NCBI GenBank assembly: GCA_965202875.1
Contig: OZ241870.1
Coordinates: 434,001 to 498,000, forward strand
Length of the DNA: 64,000 bases
DNA from: HK1 sp965202875
GTDB lineage: Bacteria > Pseudomonadota > Gammaproteobacteria > HK1
Direction: 5' to 3'
The notes below the pieces were generated by a model. The model saw nothing but the letters and a program-made list of their open reading frames with translations, was not told the DNA's origin and did not search any database. A program made the position numbers and the translations under genes. Position 1 is the first letter of the stretch. The number at the start of each line of letters is the position of its first letter. Positions 47,499 through 56,282 of this stretch are shown here, piece by piece.

Positions 47499-48983
47499 TC
47501 AATCCAGCGATCTGGCAACCCGGAAGCCGACGAGGTTGATCCGGAGCGCGGTGGTCTCCCTGTAACGAAAAGCGGAGCGCACGATCCACGGTGGGTCGCC
47601 CCACGAACCGCCACGCAACACCCTGTGTGAACATTTCCCCGTCAGCCATGCACTACCGTCGTCCGGCACCCCCTCGTAGCTCTCGTTCCAGCAATCCTCC
47701 ACCCATTCCCAGACGTTGCCATGCACGTCGTGCAGCCCGAATCCATTCGCCGGAAACGACCCGGCGGGGGTCGTACGCTGCCGGAACCGACCGCTCCGGC
47801 CGGAACCGTAGACGTAGCCCCCGTCGTAGTTCGCCTGATCCGTCGAGATCGTCACGCCCGTGTGAAACGGTGTCGTGGTACCCGCCCGCGCCACGTACTC
47901 CCACTCCGACTCGCTCGGCAGCCGATACTCCTTGCCCGTCTGACGGCTCAGCCATGCCACATAGGATTGCGCATCGTCCCAATCCACGTTGATGACGGGA
48001 AGGCGGCCGCGGCCCAAGCCTTCATCATCCGACCGATACCCCCCGCACCCTCCTCCACCTGCACAGGCGTCCCACTCGTCGAACGTCACCTCGTACATCC
48101 CCACGGCAAATCGCTTTCCAATCTTCACCCGGTGCACCGGACCTTCATCTTCTTCCCGGCCCGTCTCATGCGAAGGCGAACCCATCTCGAACGTCCCCGA
48201 TGGAACCACCACCAGTTCCGGACACGCGTCGCAGTCCCTGAATCGCCTGCCCACCGGCCACCTGTGTTCCGACCGTCCACGTTCCGCCCCGGACGGCTTC
48301 CGCGGGGCCTCGGGCGCAGCGGCCGCCGTGCCGCGACCCGGTCCCGCGGAGTGGCTCCGCCGTGCGGCGATGACGCGCATCGCGCGCAGCGCAGGCAGGG
48401 TCAACTCCTCCGTTGCCGGCAGACCAGCGTCGCGCAGAAACGCCCGGTAGGCTCGCCCCGTGCGCTCGCCCCAGACGCCGTCGGCCGAGCCCGGCTCATA
48501 GCCCAGCTCCGCCAGCAACGTCTGCGCTTCTCGAATCTCCGGCGAGGGAAGCGGGTCCGTAGCCGGAGCCCGGATCGGGACCGCTGCGCGGGGGACTTTC
48601 GGTGCATCTCCCACCGAAGACCGGCCGGGCCGCCATGCCGACGCTCGTTCCTGCGCCATCGCCACCTGCTCCGGCGTCATCCTCGACGTCAGCGCATCGC
48701 GCTCCTTCACCGCCTCCGCCTCCCCATGGCTCGCTGCGAGGTTGAGCCACTTGCAGGCTTCCACGTAGTCTCGAAACGCGCCCAGGCTCCGTGCGAACAG
48801 CCGCCCCAGCGCCAGCATCGCCCGCGGGTCTCCGCTCTGTGCCGCCGCCTGCCACTGTTCAAGCGCCTCGTTCGGACGTCCGGCGTTCCAGGCCCGCTGT
48901 CCTGCCTCGTAATCCGCCTCGACCGGTGGCGCACAGGCAATCGCCATCGTCAATACCACCGTCCGGACCGCGTATCGAATCAT
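47499..48983 (-). CDS. Exported protein with Sel1-like, peptidoglycan-binding-like and FGE-fold domains
   Basis: ATG 48983 is chosen because GGGGAGGG lies at good spacing. A signal peptide (MIRYAVRTVVLTMAIACAPP) precedes a Sel1/TPR-like region (RAWNAGRPNEALEQWQAAAQ, KWLNLAASHG). A PG_binding_1-like segment follows (EIREAQTLLAELGYEPGSAD, GVWGERTGRAYRAFLR), then an FGE-sulfatase domain (CPELVVVPSGTFEMGS, SESEWEYVARAGT, VHGNVWEWVEDCW, VLRGGSW). The C-terminal ~38 residues align with the DGR VR/TR (WGDPPWIVRSAFRYRETT... against WNNEPENLRSANRNRNTT). The catalytic Cys pair of FGE is absent. It is probably a surface or periplasmic ligand-binding protein and a relative of the DGR target. Confidence 0.8.
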   Translation of the reverse strand: MIRYAVRTVVLTMAIACAPPVEADYEAGQRAWNAGRPNEALEQWQAAAQSGDPRAMLALGRLFARSLGAFRDYVEACKWLNLAASHGEAEAVKERDALTSRMTPEQVAMAQERASAWRPGRSSVGDAPKVPRAAVPIRAPATDPLPSPEIREAQTLLAELGYEPGSADGVWGERTGRAYRAFLRDAGLPATEELTLPALRAMRVIAARRSHSAGPGRGTAAAAPEAPRKPSGAERGRSEHRWPVGRRFRDCDACPELVVVPSGTFEMGSPSHETGREEDEGPVHRVKIGKRFAVGMYEVTFDEWDACAGGGGCGGYRSDDEGLGRGRLPVINVDWDDAQSYVAWLSRQTGKEYRLPSESEWEYVARAGTTTPFHTGVTISTDQANYDGGYVYGSGRSGRFRQRTTPAGSFPANGFGLHDVHGNVWEWVEDCWNESYEGVPDDGSAWLTGKCSHRVLRGGSWGDPPWIVRSAFRYRETTALRINLVGFRVARSLD

Positions 48984-49224
48984 GTTCATCCCTCCCCTGG
49001 CTGCAGGCCGCATTCTGCCGAGCCAGCGCGGGATACCACCAGACCCATGCCTCTTTCAATGCCTGGACGTATCGGGTCCCCGGCATCGAAGACATCGGCA
49101 CGGCCCCGGCCCGGCAGGTTCGGAAAAGCACGGCGCCCGCCATCCGGTACGAAACGCCGGCCGGCGGCGGGCGCAAGCTCCGCCCGGGCGCGGAGCGGCC
49201 AGCCGCCGGCGGCCGGCCGGGACG

Positions 49225-50433
49225 TCAGTTCGCGAACGCGGGGATCCCGGTCTGCGCCCGGCCGAGGATCAGGGCGTGGACGTCATGCGTACCCTCATAG
49301 GTGTTGACCGTCTCCAGATTCATCAGGTGGCGGATGACGTGGTACTCGTCGGCGATGCCGTTCCCGCCGTGCATGTCGCGAGCCGCGCGCGCGACGTCGA
49401 GCGCCTTGCCGGCGGAGTTGCGCTTGAGCATCGACACCGCCTCGTGGGCGGCGGCGCCTTCGTCGAACAGGCGCCCGAGCCGATGGCAGGCGGCGAGGCC
49501 GACGGCGATCTCGGTCTGCATGTCGGCAAGCTTCTTCTGGATGAGCTGGTTGGCGGCGAGGGGGCGCCCGAACTGCCGGCGTTCCAGCACGTAGTCGCGG
49601 GCCGCGTGCCAGCAGAACTCCGCGGCGCCGAGCGCCCCCCACGCGATCCCGTAGCGGGCGCGGGTGAGACACCCGAAAGGCCCCTTGAGCCCGGAGGCGC
49701 CGGGCAGCTCGTTTCCGGCGGGGACGAAGACCTCGTTCATCGCGATCTGGCCGGTGGCCGACGCCCGCAGTGAGAACCTGCCCTCGATCTTCGGAGCGGA
49801 CAGCCCCTTCATGCCCCGTTCGAGGAGGTAGCCGCGGATGATCCTTTCGTCGTTCTTCGCCCACACCACGAAGACATCGGCGACCGGGGCGTTGGTGATC
49901 CAGGTCTTCGTCCCCGAGAGCACGTAGCCGCCATCGGTCTTGCGCGCCCGCGTCTTCATCGAGCCAGGATCGGAGCCGGCGTCGGGCTCGGTGAGCCCGA
50001 AGCAGCCGATGATCCCGCCGCCCGCGAGCCGCGGGAGGTATTTCTCGCGCTGCGCGTCGTCGCCATAGGCGTGGATGGGGTGCATGACGAGGCTCGACTG
50101 CACGCTCATCGCTGAGCGGTAGCCGGAATCGACCCGCTCGATTTCCCTGGCGATCAGGCCGTAGCTCACGTAGCCGGCGCCCGCGCAGCCGTACCCGTCG
50201 ATGGTGGACCCGAGGAGTCCGCGTTCGCCCATCTCGCGCATGATGGCGGTGTCGAAGCGCTCGGTGCGGTTGGCTTTCAGGATGCGGGGCATCAGTGCGC
50301 TCTGCGCGTAGTCGCGCGCCGTATCGCGGATCATGCGCTCTTCTTCGGTGAGCGCGGCCTCCAGGAGCAGCGGGTCGCTCCAGTCGAAGCGCGGCGCGGC
50401 GGCGCTTCGTGCGTTCCCTGCGGGTCGGGTCAT
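49225..50433 (-). CDS. Acyl-CoA dehydrogenase, glutaryl-CoA dehydrogenase type
   Basis: The protein has 402 residues from ATG 50433. Motifs include ALTEEERMIRDTARDYAQ, GCFGLTEPDAGSDPGSMKTRA, YVLSGTKTWITNAPVADVFV, ERRQFGRPLAANQLIQKKLADMQ and NTYEGTHDVHALILGRA, where the Glu of YEGT is the catalytic base. The sequence follows GcdH, which oxidatively decarboxylates glutaryl-CoA. GcdH is often beside a CaiB-type transferase; here that gene survives only as a remnant at 45920-46224. Confidence 0.87.
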   Translation of the reverse strand: MTRPAGNARSAAAPRFDWSDPLLLEAALTEEERMIRDTARDYAQSALMPRILKANRTERFDTAIMREMGERGLLGSTIDGYGCAGAGYVSYGLIAREIERVDSGYRSAMSVQSSLVMHPIHAYGDDAQREKYLPRLAGGGIIGCFGLTEPDAGSDPGSMKTRARKTDGGYVLSGTKTWITNAPVADVFVVWAKNDERIIRGYLLERGMKGLSAPKIEGRFSLRASATGQIAMNEVFVPAGNELPGASGLKGPFGCLTRARYGIAWGALGAAEFCWHAARDYVLERRQFGRPLAANQLIQKKLADMQTEIAVGLAACHRLGRLFDEGAAAHEAVSMLKRNSAGKALDVARAARDMHGGNGIADEYHVIRHLMNLETVNTYEGTHDVHALILGRAQTGIPAFAN

Positions 50434-50655
50434 GGCGGGTCTCGGATTGCGAAGCGGGATTGGGTCGAACCGGATCAAGGCGGCGACGTCTCGTCGTGGC
50501 GGTTCCAGGTCGGGCCGGCGCCGCGCTCCGCCCGCCCTTGCAGCCGGCCTGGGCCGGGCCGGCGACGTCTTCACCGGGCGGGGCGGGTCGAGGCAGCGGG
50601 CAATTCGCCGTCGCAGGTGTGGCCGGACCGAAGCCACAGGCCTCGTCGCGGGAGT

Positions 50656-51159
50656 TCAAGCCGGATCGAAGTAGCCGCGCGGCAAGTCGTCCATCTTCCT
50701 GCCCTCGACGCGGAGGAGCTTCGTCAGGCCCTCACGCCGCGGGGAGTGGACGTCGCCCTCGTGGTACAGGTGGGCGTCGCCCCGGTCGAGGGTGTAGGTG
50801 CGCACCGGCTCGACGACGCCCGGCGTGTCGCCGCTGGCCGCCTTGACCGCGCGCCAGTCCGTCATCAGCGTGCTGCCTTCGGCCTGCGAGTAGATCGCCC
50901 AGCTCGGCCCGTGATCGTGCGGGCGGCTCTCGTCGGCACCCTCGTGCACGTGGGACAGGATGCAGAACCCGAACTCCGGGTCTTCGTAGAGGATCCTGCG
51001 GGCCGAGGTGTTGTCCGGCCCGAAATGGGCGGCGACGAACGCTTCGTCCAGGCAGGCCCGGCTGCAAAATGTCCGGATCGCCTCGCGCGCGGCCATCGTC
51101 TCCTTCTCGCGCAACGCGTTGCGGCAGTCTCCGGCAAGCTGTTCAAGGGTGTATCCCAT
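50656..51159 (-). CDS. Cupin-fold protein (cysteine dioxygenase-like)
   Basis: The protein has 167 residues from ATG 51159. The central motif SRPHDHGPSWAIYSQAEGST gives the cupin HxH...E pattern, and GDAHLYHEGDVHSPRREG supplies a second His cluster. It is probably an iron-binding dioxygenase-type cupin; the substrate is unknown. It is located upstream of the acyl-CoA dehydrogenase on the same strand. Confidence 0.65.
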   Translation of the reverse strand: MGYTLEQLAGDCRNALREKETMAAREAIRTFCSRACLDEAFVAAHFGPDNTSARRILYEDPEFGFCILSHVHEGADESRPHDHGPSWAIYSQAEGSTLMTDWRAVKAASGDTPGVVEPVRTYTLDRGDAHLYHEGDVHSPRREGLTKLLRVEGRKMDDLPRGYFDPA

Positions 51160-51407
51160 GATGGATTCCTTCCGGAAGGTGGGCGGATACGGTGCCGCAT
51201 TATGCCATTGCGGCGCGTCCTGCCACCGGTTGCACGACCCGGTGCGCCGCCGGGACGGGTGGACTCTCGGATTCCGGAACCGGCGCAGCGCCGGCGCCCG
51301 GTCGGGGGTTCCGGATCGGGTGCGACGGCAGTGTTCGATCATCGGATTCCGGATCTGGCGTGGCGCGGGTGCTCAGCCCTCGCGTTCCGGGGCCGGCCTG
51401 TCGGTGC

Positions 51408-51758
51408 TCAGCCCCCGGGCTGCGGACCCGTGGCGCCGCAGCGCCAGCAATCGGTGAACTGGCCTTCCACCCGCTCGCCGCATGTCGTGCATCGCCACGG
51501 CGGATCGGTGAGGCCCGCCTCCGCCACCACCGCATCGACGAGTGCGCGGGCCTGTTCGAAGTCTCCGTCGTGGATGACCCACACTTCCGGCCAGGTTTCG
51601 TTGATGGGGATCTCGCCCGCCCCGCCGAGGAGGAAGTCGTTGCGGACGATACAGCCGATGGCGTGGTTCTCAAGCACTTGGCGCACGTGCCCGACGATGA
51701 GGCTGTCGTCCGAGGCGTAGACCTTTCGCACGGGCTTGAAGGGCGCGTGACGATGCAC
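51408..51758 (-). CDS. DUF2007 protein with C-terminal zinc ribbon
   Basis: The 116-residue protein starts at GTG 51758. RKVYASDDSLIVGHVRQVLE, GCIVRNDFLLGGAGEIPINE and TWPEVWVIHDGDFEQARALV are the DUF2007 (putative signal-transducing) core. CTTCGERVEGQFTDCWRCG is a four-Cys zinc ribbon. The role is unknown. Confidence 0.8.
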   Translation of the reverse strand: MHRHAPFKPVRKVYASDDSLIVGHVRQVLENHAIGCIVRNDFLLGGAGEIPINETWPEVWVIHDGDFEQARALVDAVVAEAGLTDPPWRCTTCGERVEGQFTDCWRCGATGPQPGG

Positions 51759-51879
51759 CGGGCCTACCGCGACGGCGGCGCTTTCACCTCACGCGCCCGC
51801 GTGCATCCGGGATTGCGCGCCCGATGCGCAGTTGCGCCGCCCGGGCATCCGCATCCCTGCTCCGTTCGTCTCCTCATGC

Positions 51880-52284
51880 TCATCCCTCCCACTTCGGATT
51901 CCACACGATCTCCCAGAGATACCCGTCCGGGTCGGCGAGCCAGGCGCAATAGCCGCCCCAGCGCACGATCTCCGGCGCCTTGACGACCGACGCACCCGCC
52001 GCCTCGGCTCGGGCGGTGAGCTCATCGACGGCGGCCCGCGACCCGACGTTGCACGAAAGGGTCGCGCCGGCGAAGCCGCCGGGCGGGGTCGGCTCGACCC
52101 CGGCATAGCGGGCGAGCGCGTCCCGCGGAAAGAGTGCGAGCAGGGCCCCGGCGAGCCTGAAGTAGACGACTCCCTTCGGCGGGCGCGCGTGCTCCAGCCC
52201 GAAGCCGTCCATGTAGAAGCGTTCCGAGCGCTCGACGTCGGCGACCCCGAGCGTGACCACGCTGATCCCGGGAAGCACTGTCAC
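51880..52284 (-). CDS. VOC (glyoxalase/bleomycin resistance) family protein
   Basis: The frame gives 134 residues from GTG 52284. Beta-alpha repeats read ISVVTLGVADVERSERFYMD, GVVYFRLAGALLALFPRD, GYCAWLADPDGYLWEIVWNP. The C-terminal Glu and an N-terminal position fit metal ligands of the VOC fold. It is directly after the DyP gene (4-bp gap) and likely cotranscribed. Confidence 0.82.
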   Translation of the reverse strand: MTVLPGISVVTLGVADVERSERFYMDGFGLEHARPPKGVVYFRLAGALLALFPRDALARYAGVEPTPPGGFAGATLSCNVGSRAAVDELTARAEAAGASVVKAPEIVRWGGYCAWLADPDGYLWEIVWNPKWEG

Positions 52285-52288
52285 CGCC

Positions 52289-53236
52289 TCATGCCCCGGC
52301 CGCCTCGAACCCGACGGCCTCGGCAAGGGCGCGCTCGCCCGGCGCGAAGAGGTAGCTTCCGGTGTCGGCGCGGGAGAATTCGATGAGGCGGTCGTGGAGC
52401 CCGTCGCCGGAGACACCGTACATCCGGTCGAGCTGGATCTGGTGGCGTTCGAGCGCGCGGGCGAAGGCGAGGAAGTAGAGCCCGTGCCGGGCGATCGTCG
52501 CGTAGGGAGCGCTACGCCGGTAGATCTTCAGCGCGACCCCGCCTTTCTCGGCGTCGGTGCGCGCGACGTGGGAGTCGGGGGCGAGGGCGTCGTCTTCGAG
52601 CTCGATGCTCTCGGCCTTGGTCCGGCCGATCACCGCTTCCTGCTCGGCAACGTCGAGCGCCGCGAACTTGCCAAGATCGTGCACCCAGCGCTGGGTGAGC
52701 ACGATGCAGCCGCCGGCGCCCGGCCCTTCGGGGACGACCGCGGCCTCCATGCGTCCGGCGTCGTCCTTGGGGTTGGCGGTGCCGTCCTCGAAGCCGATCA
52801 GGTCGCGGGATTCGAAGTAGGTGAACGCCGGTTGCTCAAGCTGCAGCGCGAAGTCGCCACGTAGCGCGGCGTGCAGTGCAAGGGCGCGCGCGACGTTCTC
52901 GTCCTCCCCGCCGCCCTGAAGCCAGACCCAGAGATCGCATTGGGTAGACGGCGCGACGTGGTCGCCGGCGCCGAGGATGGTCTCGAAATCACGGAGATCG
53001 GCAGGGACCGCGCCCGGTGCGAGCACCGACCACAGACGGTGCCCGAACGCCACGACGACCTGCGCCGGCCGGTCGACGCTGCTCCGAGTGGCCTCGAGTG
53101 CCGATCCGACGGCACCCGCGACGCGCCCGCGATCGGGCTCGCCGTCGGCGAGGTATTCCAGAAACCGGTGGTAGCGAGGGGATTCGTCGAAGATGGCGCG
53201 CTGGGGGGTGTCGGTGGGGATGATGTCGCTGGTCAT
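52289..53236 (-). CDS. Dye-decolorizing (DyP-type) haem peroxidase
   Basis: The protein has 315 residues from ATG 53236. RDLIGFEDGTANP contains the DyP GxxDG distal Asp motif. A later His in the second ferredoxin-like half is expected as the proximal ligand, but its identity was not pinned down. No Tat signal is seen, so it is probably cytoplasmic. It resembles YfeX-type P-class enzymes. Confidence 0.87.
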   Translation of the reverse strand: MTSDIIPTDTPQRAIFDESPRYHRFLEYLADGEPDRGRVAGAVGSALEATRSSVDRPAQVVVAFGHRLWSVLAPGAVPADLRDFETILGAGDHVAPSTQCDLWVWLQGGGEDENVARALALHAALRGDFALQLEQPAFTYFESRDLIGFEDGTANPKDDAGRMEAAVVPEGPGAGGCIVLTQRWVHDLGKFAALDVAEQEAVIGRTKAESIELEDDALAPDSHVARTDAEKGGVALKIYRRSAPYATIARHGLYFLAFARALERHQIQLDRMYGVSGDGLHDRLIEFSRADTGSYLFAPGERALAEAVGFEAAGA

Positions 53237-53330
53237 CGGGGGACGTCCTCGATTGCGGCTCGAATCGGTTCGAGGGTACAAGCGTTCCATCGAGCCGTGA
53301 ACCCGAAAGCGCCGGCCGGGGAACGGCGTG

Positions 53331-53429
53331 TCCCTGCGGGACACGGGCGTCCCGCCCGCAAGCGCGGACCGAAGGTCCGCCGCCGGAGGCCCGCCAGACG
53401 GCTAAGCGGGCGGGACGCCCGCGCTCCCA
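53331..53429. repeat. Palindromic dispersed repeat at inversion breakpoint (right)
   Basis: GGGCGTCCCGCCCGC (about 53347-53361) and GCGGGCGGGACGCCC (about 53407-53421) are inverted arms, ending in GCGCTCCCAG. The arms match those of the repeat at 18671-18812, with a different loop. It directly abuts the type ISP fragment. Confidence 0.8.
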
Positions 53430-53723
53430 GAGGACTACCAGCCCTTCGAGGGCATCGTCCTGACCGACACCTTCAACCTGCACACCGACCGGACCGGCTT
53501 TCCCAGAGACTGGCTGCCCGACAACAGCGAGCGCGCCGAGCGCCAGCAGGGCCTGCCGATCCAGGTCGTCGTCGGCAATCCCCCGTGGTCCGCGGCGCAG
53601 AGGAGCTCGGCGGACGACAACCCGAACGTCGATTACCCGGAGCTGGAGAAGCGGGTCAGCGACACCTACGCCGCCCGCTCGACCGCGACCCGCGACCCTG
53701 AAGAACAGCCTCTACGACACCTC
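53430..53723 (+). pseudogene. Type ISP restriction-modification protein, internal methylase fragment
   Basis: The frame starting at 53430 reads EDYQPFEGIVLTDTFNLHTD, QQGLPIQVVVGNPPWSAAQR, DDNPNVDYPELEKRVSDTYA. It has the NPPW catalytic motif of N6-adenine methylases and follows where the gene at 18813-21744 stops. A 7-bp tandem duplication (CGCGACC at 53684 and 53691) shifts the frame near the end. It is then cut by the IS4-family element at 53724. The target-recognition C-terminus is missing. Confidence 0.82.
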
Positions 53724-54769
53724 ATAGGTAGGATCTTATAACTAATTGATTTTCATGGGATTTTATGAACCGTTGAAGTCCCATCCGAAATCTCCGATCA
53801 TGGAATTGCTGGACCCACATGACAGGAGAAGACTCGGATGGGACGCCGCACTGTTGCTCAATTCGCCCACCAGATCAAGCGCGTGCTGTCGCCCACGGCA
53901 CTCAATGACCTCGGACGGAGGGTCGGTTTCTGCCACCGGGAACGCCTGATTACTCCATATCGACTGGTCCTGGGCCTGCTGGCAGGCCATGCCACGGGGA
54001 CGGTCGAGACATTGGCCGATATGCAACGGCAATTCAATGCGTTGTTCGGCACGACAGTCGCATACAAGCCGTTCCACAACCAGTTGGCGAAGCGTTCCTT
54101 CAAGGACTTCATGCGGGCCGTGTTGGACGTGGTCCTTCAGCAATGGGTGGTGAGCGTGCTGCAGCCGACAGCGCGGGGTCCGCTCGGTGAGTTCGGTCGG
54201 ATTGTGATCCAGGACGGCTGTTCGTTCGCGGTCAAGGATGCGCTTCGTGAACAGTACCCGGGACGATTCAAGAAGCAGAACCCTGCTGCGGTGGAGCTGC
54301 ACGTGACGATGAGTCTGTTGAATGAATCGGTGGAGCAGGTGACGCTGACGGCGGACACGGCGCCGGAGCGGCCCCATCTGCCCTCGCCCGAGGCGCTGCG
54401 CGATGACCTGCGGTTGGCGGACCGTGGGTACGTTGACCTGGAGTATATGGGTGCGGTGGACAGGGCGGGTGGGTATTTCGTGATGCGTGCGAGCGCATCG
54501 GTCAATCCGAAGGTGCAGGGTGCGTATACGTGGGAAGGGGAGGCGTTGGAGGGGTGGTCCGGGCAATTGTTGAAGCAGGGGGTTCTGTCGAAGGGCGAGA
54601 CGGTCGACCTCGATGTGGTTTGGGGGAAGGGAGAGAAGGAGTTGGAGTTGAGGCTGTTGGCGCGGTGGAATCCTGACGAGGGGTGTCATACGTTGTTGGT
54701 GACGAATCTGGCGCGGAGCCGATTCAGTGCGGAGCAGGTGGGGCAGCTCTATCGGTTGCGGTGGCAGGT

Positions 54770-56000
54770 CAGGGCAACCGCATATAAAATCACTGTCCCA
54801 TCAATACCTTATCTCGGAAGCCATCGTTCAATGCCGCCCGGATACGCTTCTTCCTGACGCTGATCTTCGTCGACTCACGCTTCAGAAGATTGACCGCCAC
54901 ATGCCGAATCACTCCCATATTGTGCGGTGCATTACCCCGACGAATCCGACTCTCGTCTTCCCGAAACGTCACGTCCAATCTCCAGTGCAGCTCATTCTCG
55001 ATTCCCCAGTGTGAACGCACCGCTCGCCCAAATGTCTCCACATCTTCCAGCGACGTAATGTAGTACCGTTGCTCAATACTCACACGCCCATCATTCCAGC
55101 GCTCCGACTCCACCATCCCGACCGCTCTCAACCCATCCCACTTCTTCACACATGACAACGCACTCAGGTCGGTGGACAAATAATAGCTCCTGGACTCTAC
55201 CCGTCCGTGACCATCCTCCGCCGTCTCGTCGTTCTCAATCCCCTCACACTCGAAATCCTTCTCCCGTGCCGCATCAAAATACCTCCGAACCTCCCTGCTC
55301 AATTGCCTCTGGTTCCCCTTCACCGCCAACACGTAATCCCCTCCCCCTTCCTTGATCTGCTTCGCTATCGCTCGTTGGCATCCCATCGCATCCAGCGTCA
55401 CGATACACCCCGACAATTCCAGCTTATCCAGCAACTCCGGCACCGCCGTGATCTCGTTCGACTTCTCCTCCGTCTTCACCTGCCCAAGCACCACTGCATT
55501 GCCACATGCCCAAGCACTCACCATATGCAACGCCTTCATACCCCGCTTGCGGTCGTGGGAACGCCTCTGCGTCTTCCCGTCCACTGCAATAATCTCACCA
55601 TCACTCAACTTCACAACATCTTCCATCCAGCTCATGAAGCAGTCCTGAAAACCCCTCATCGACAGCGCCGAGATGATTCGTGCAATCGTGTCGTCTACCG
55701 GGACCCCATTGGCCAGCGGAACATAGCGGCGAAGCCACTCCAGCTTCGTGCGCCCAAATTCTTCGATGTCACTCCATCCCTCCGCGCCACTGACCACCGC
55801 ACACACGCACAGGACGATGACATCAATCAACTCATGCTTCTTGTTTCTATCGACTCGCGGATCCTCCAGCTTTGAGAAATGCTCGATCAAACTTGCAGGG
55901 GCTGTCGTGTTCATTTCTTGCCATCTCCATCTCTTTGATGAAGACGCCATTAGATCACAAAACTTGTTGATGTCAATACATTTTTAGTGATCTTGCCCTG
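54770..56000. mobile_element. ISAs1-family insertion sequence, copy 3 (1231 bp, intact)
   Basis: It has the same ends as copies 1 and 2, with a perfect 10-bp duplication GGTGGCAGGT at 54760-54769 and 56001-56010. It is two bases longer than the other copies because it keeps the bases lost from their transposase genes. Confidence 0.93.
54790..55914 (-). CDS. ISAs1-family transposase (intact)
   Basis: The protein has 374 residues from ATG 55914. The reading frame passes VPVDDTIARIISALS without the break seen in copies 1 and 2. It then reads IIAVDGKTQRRS, VSAWACGNAVVLGQVKTEEK, TLDAMGCQRAIAK, DYVLAVKGNQRQL and HWGIENELHWRLDVTFREDE. The DDE positions are consistent with VDGKT, LDAMG and the ENELHWRLD segment. 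It is the only complete ISAs1 transposase in the window and so the likely source of mobility for the others and for the MITE. Confidence 0.92.
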   Translation of the reverse strand: MNTTAPASLIEHFSKLEDPRVDRNKKHELIDVIVLCVCAVVSGAEGWSDIEEFGRTKLEWLRRYVPLANGVPVDDTIARIISALSMRGFQDCFMSWMEDVVKLSDGEIIAVDGKTQRRSHDRKRGMKALHMVSAWACGNAVVLGQVKTEEKSNEITAVPELLDKLELSGCIVTLDAMGCQRAIAKQIKEGGGDYVLAVKGNQRQLSREVRRYFDAAREKDFECEGIENDETAEDGHGRVESRSYYLSTDLSALSCVKKWDGLRAVGMVESERWNDGRVSIEQRYYITSLEDVETFGRAVRSHWGIENELHWRLDVTFREDESRIRRGNAPHNMGVIRHVAVNLLKRESTKISVRKKRIRAALNDGFRDKVLMGQ

Positions 56001-56282
56001 GGTGGCAGGTCGAGCTGTTGTTCAAGGAGTGGAAGTCGTATGCGAATCTTCATGCGTTCGACACGAGCAAAGCGGGGATAGCCGAGGGTCTGATATGGAC
56101 GGCGATTGCGGCCTCGGTTCTGAAGCGTTACTTGGCTCAGATGACGCAGGTATTGCGAGGGGTCGAGGTCTCGACACGGAAGGTGGCGATGTGTGCGCGT
56201 CATGGATTGGGGGATGTGTTCCGTGCGCTTGCTTGTGGAAGGAGACGTGGCTTTCTTCCCGTGTTACGAGGCTTGGTGGATT

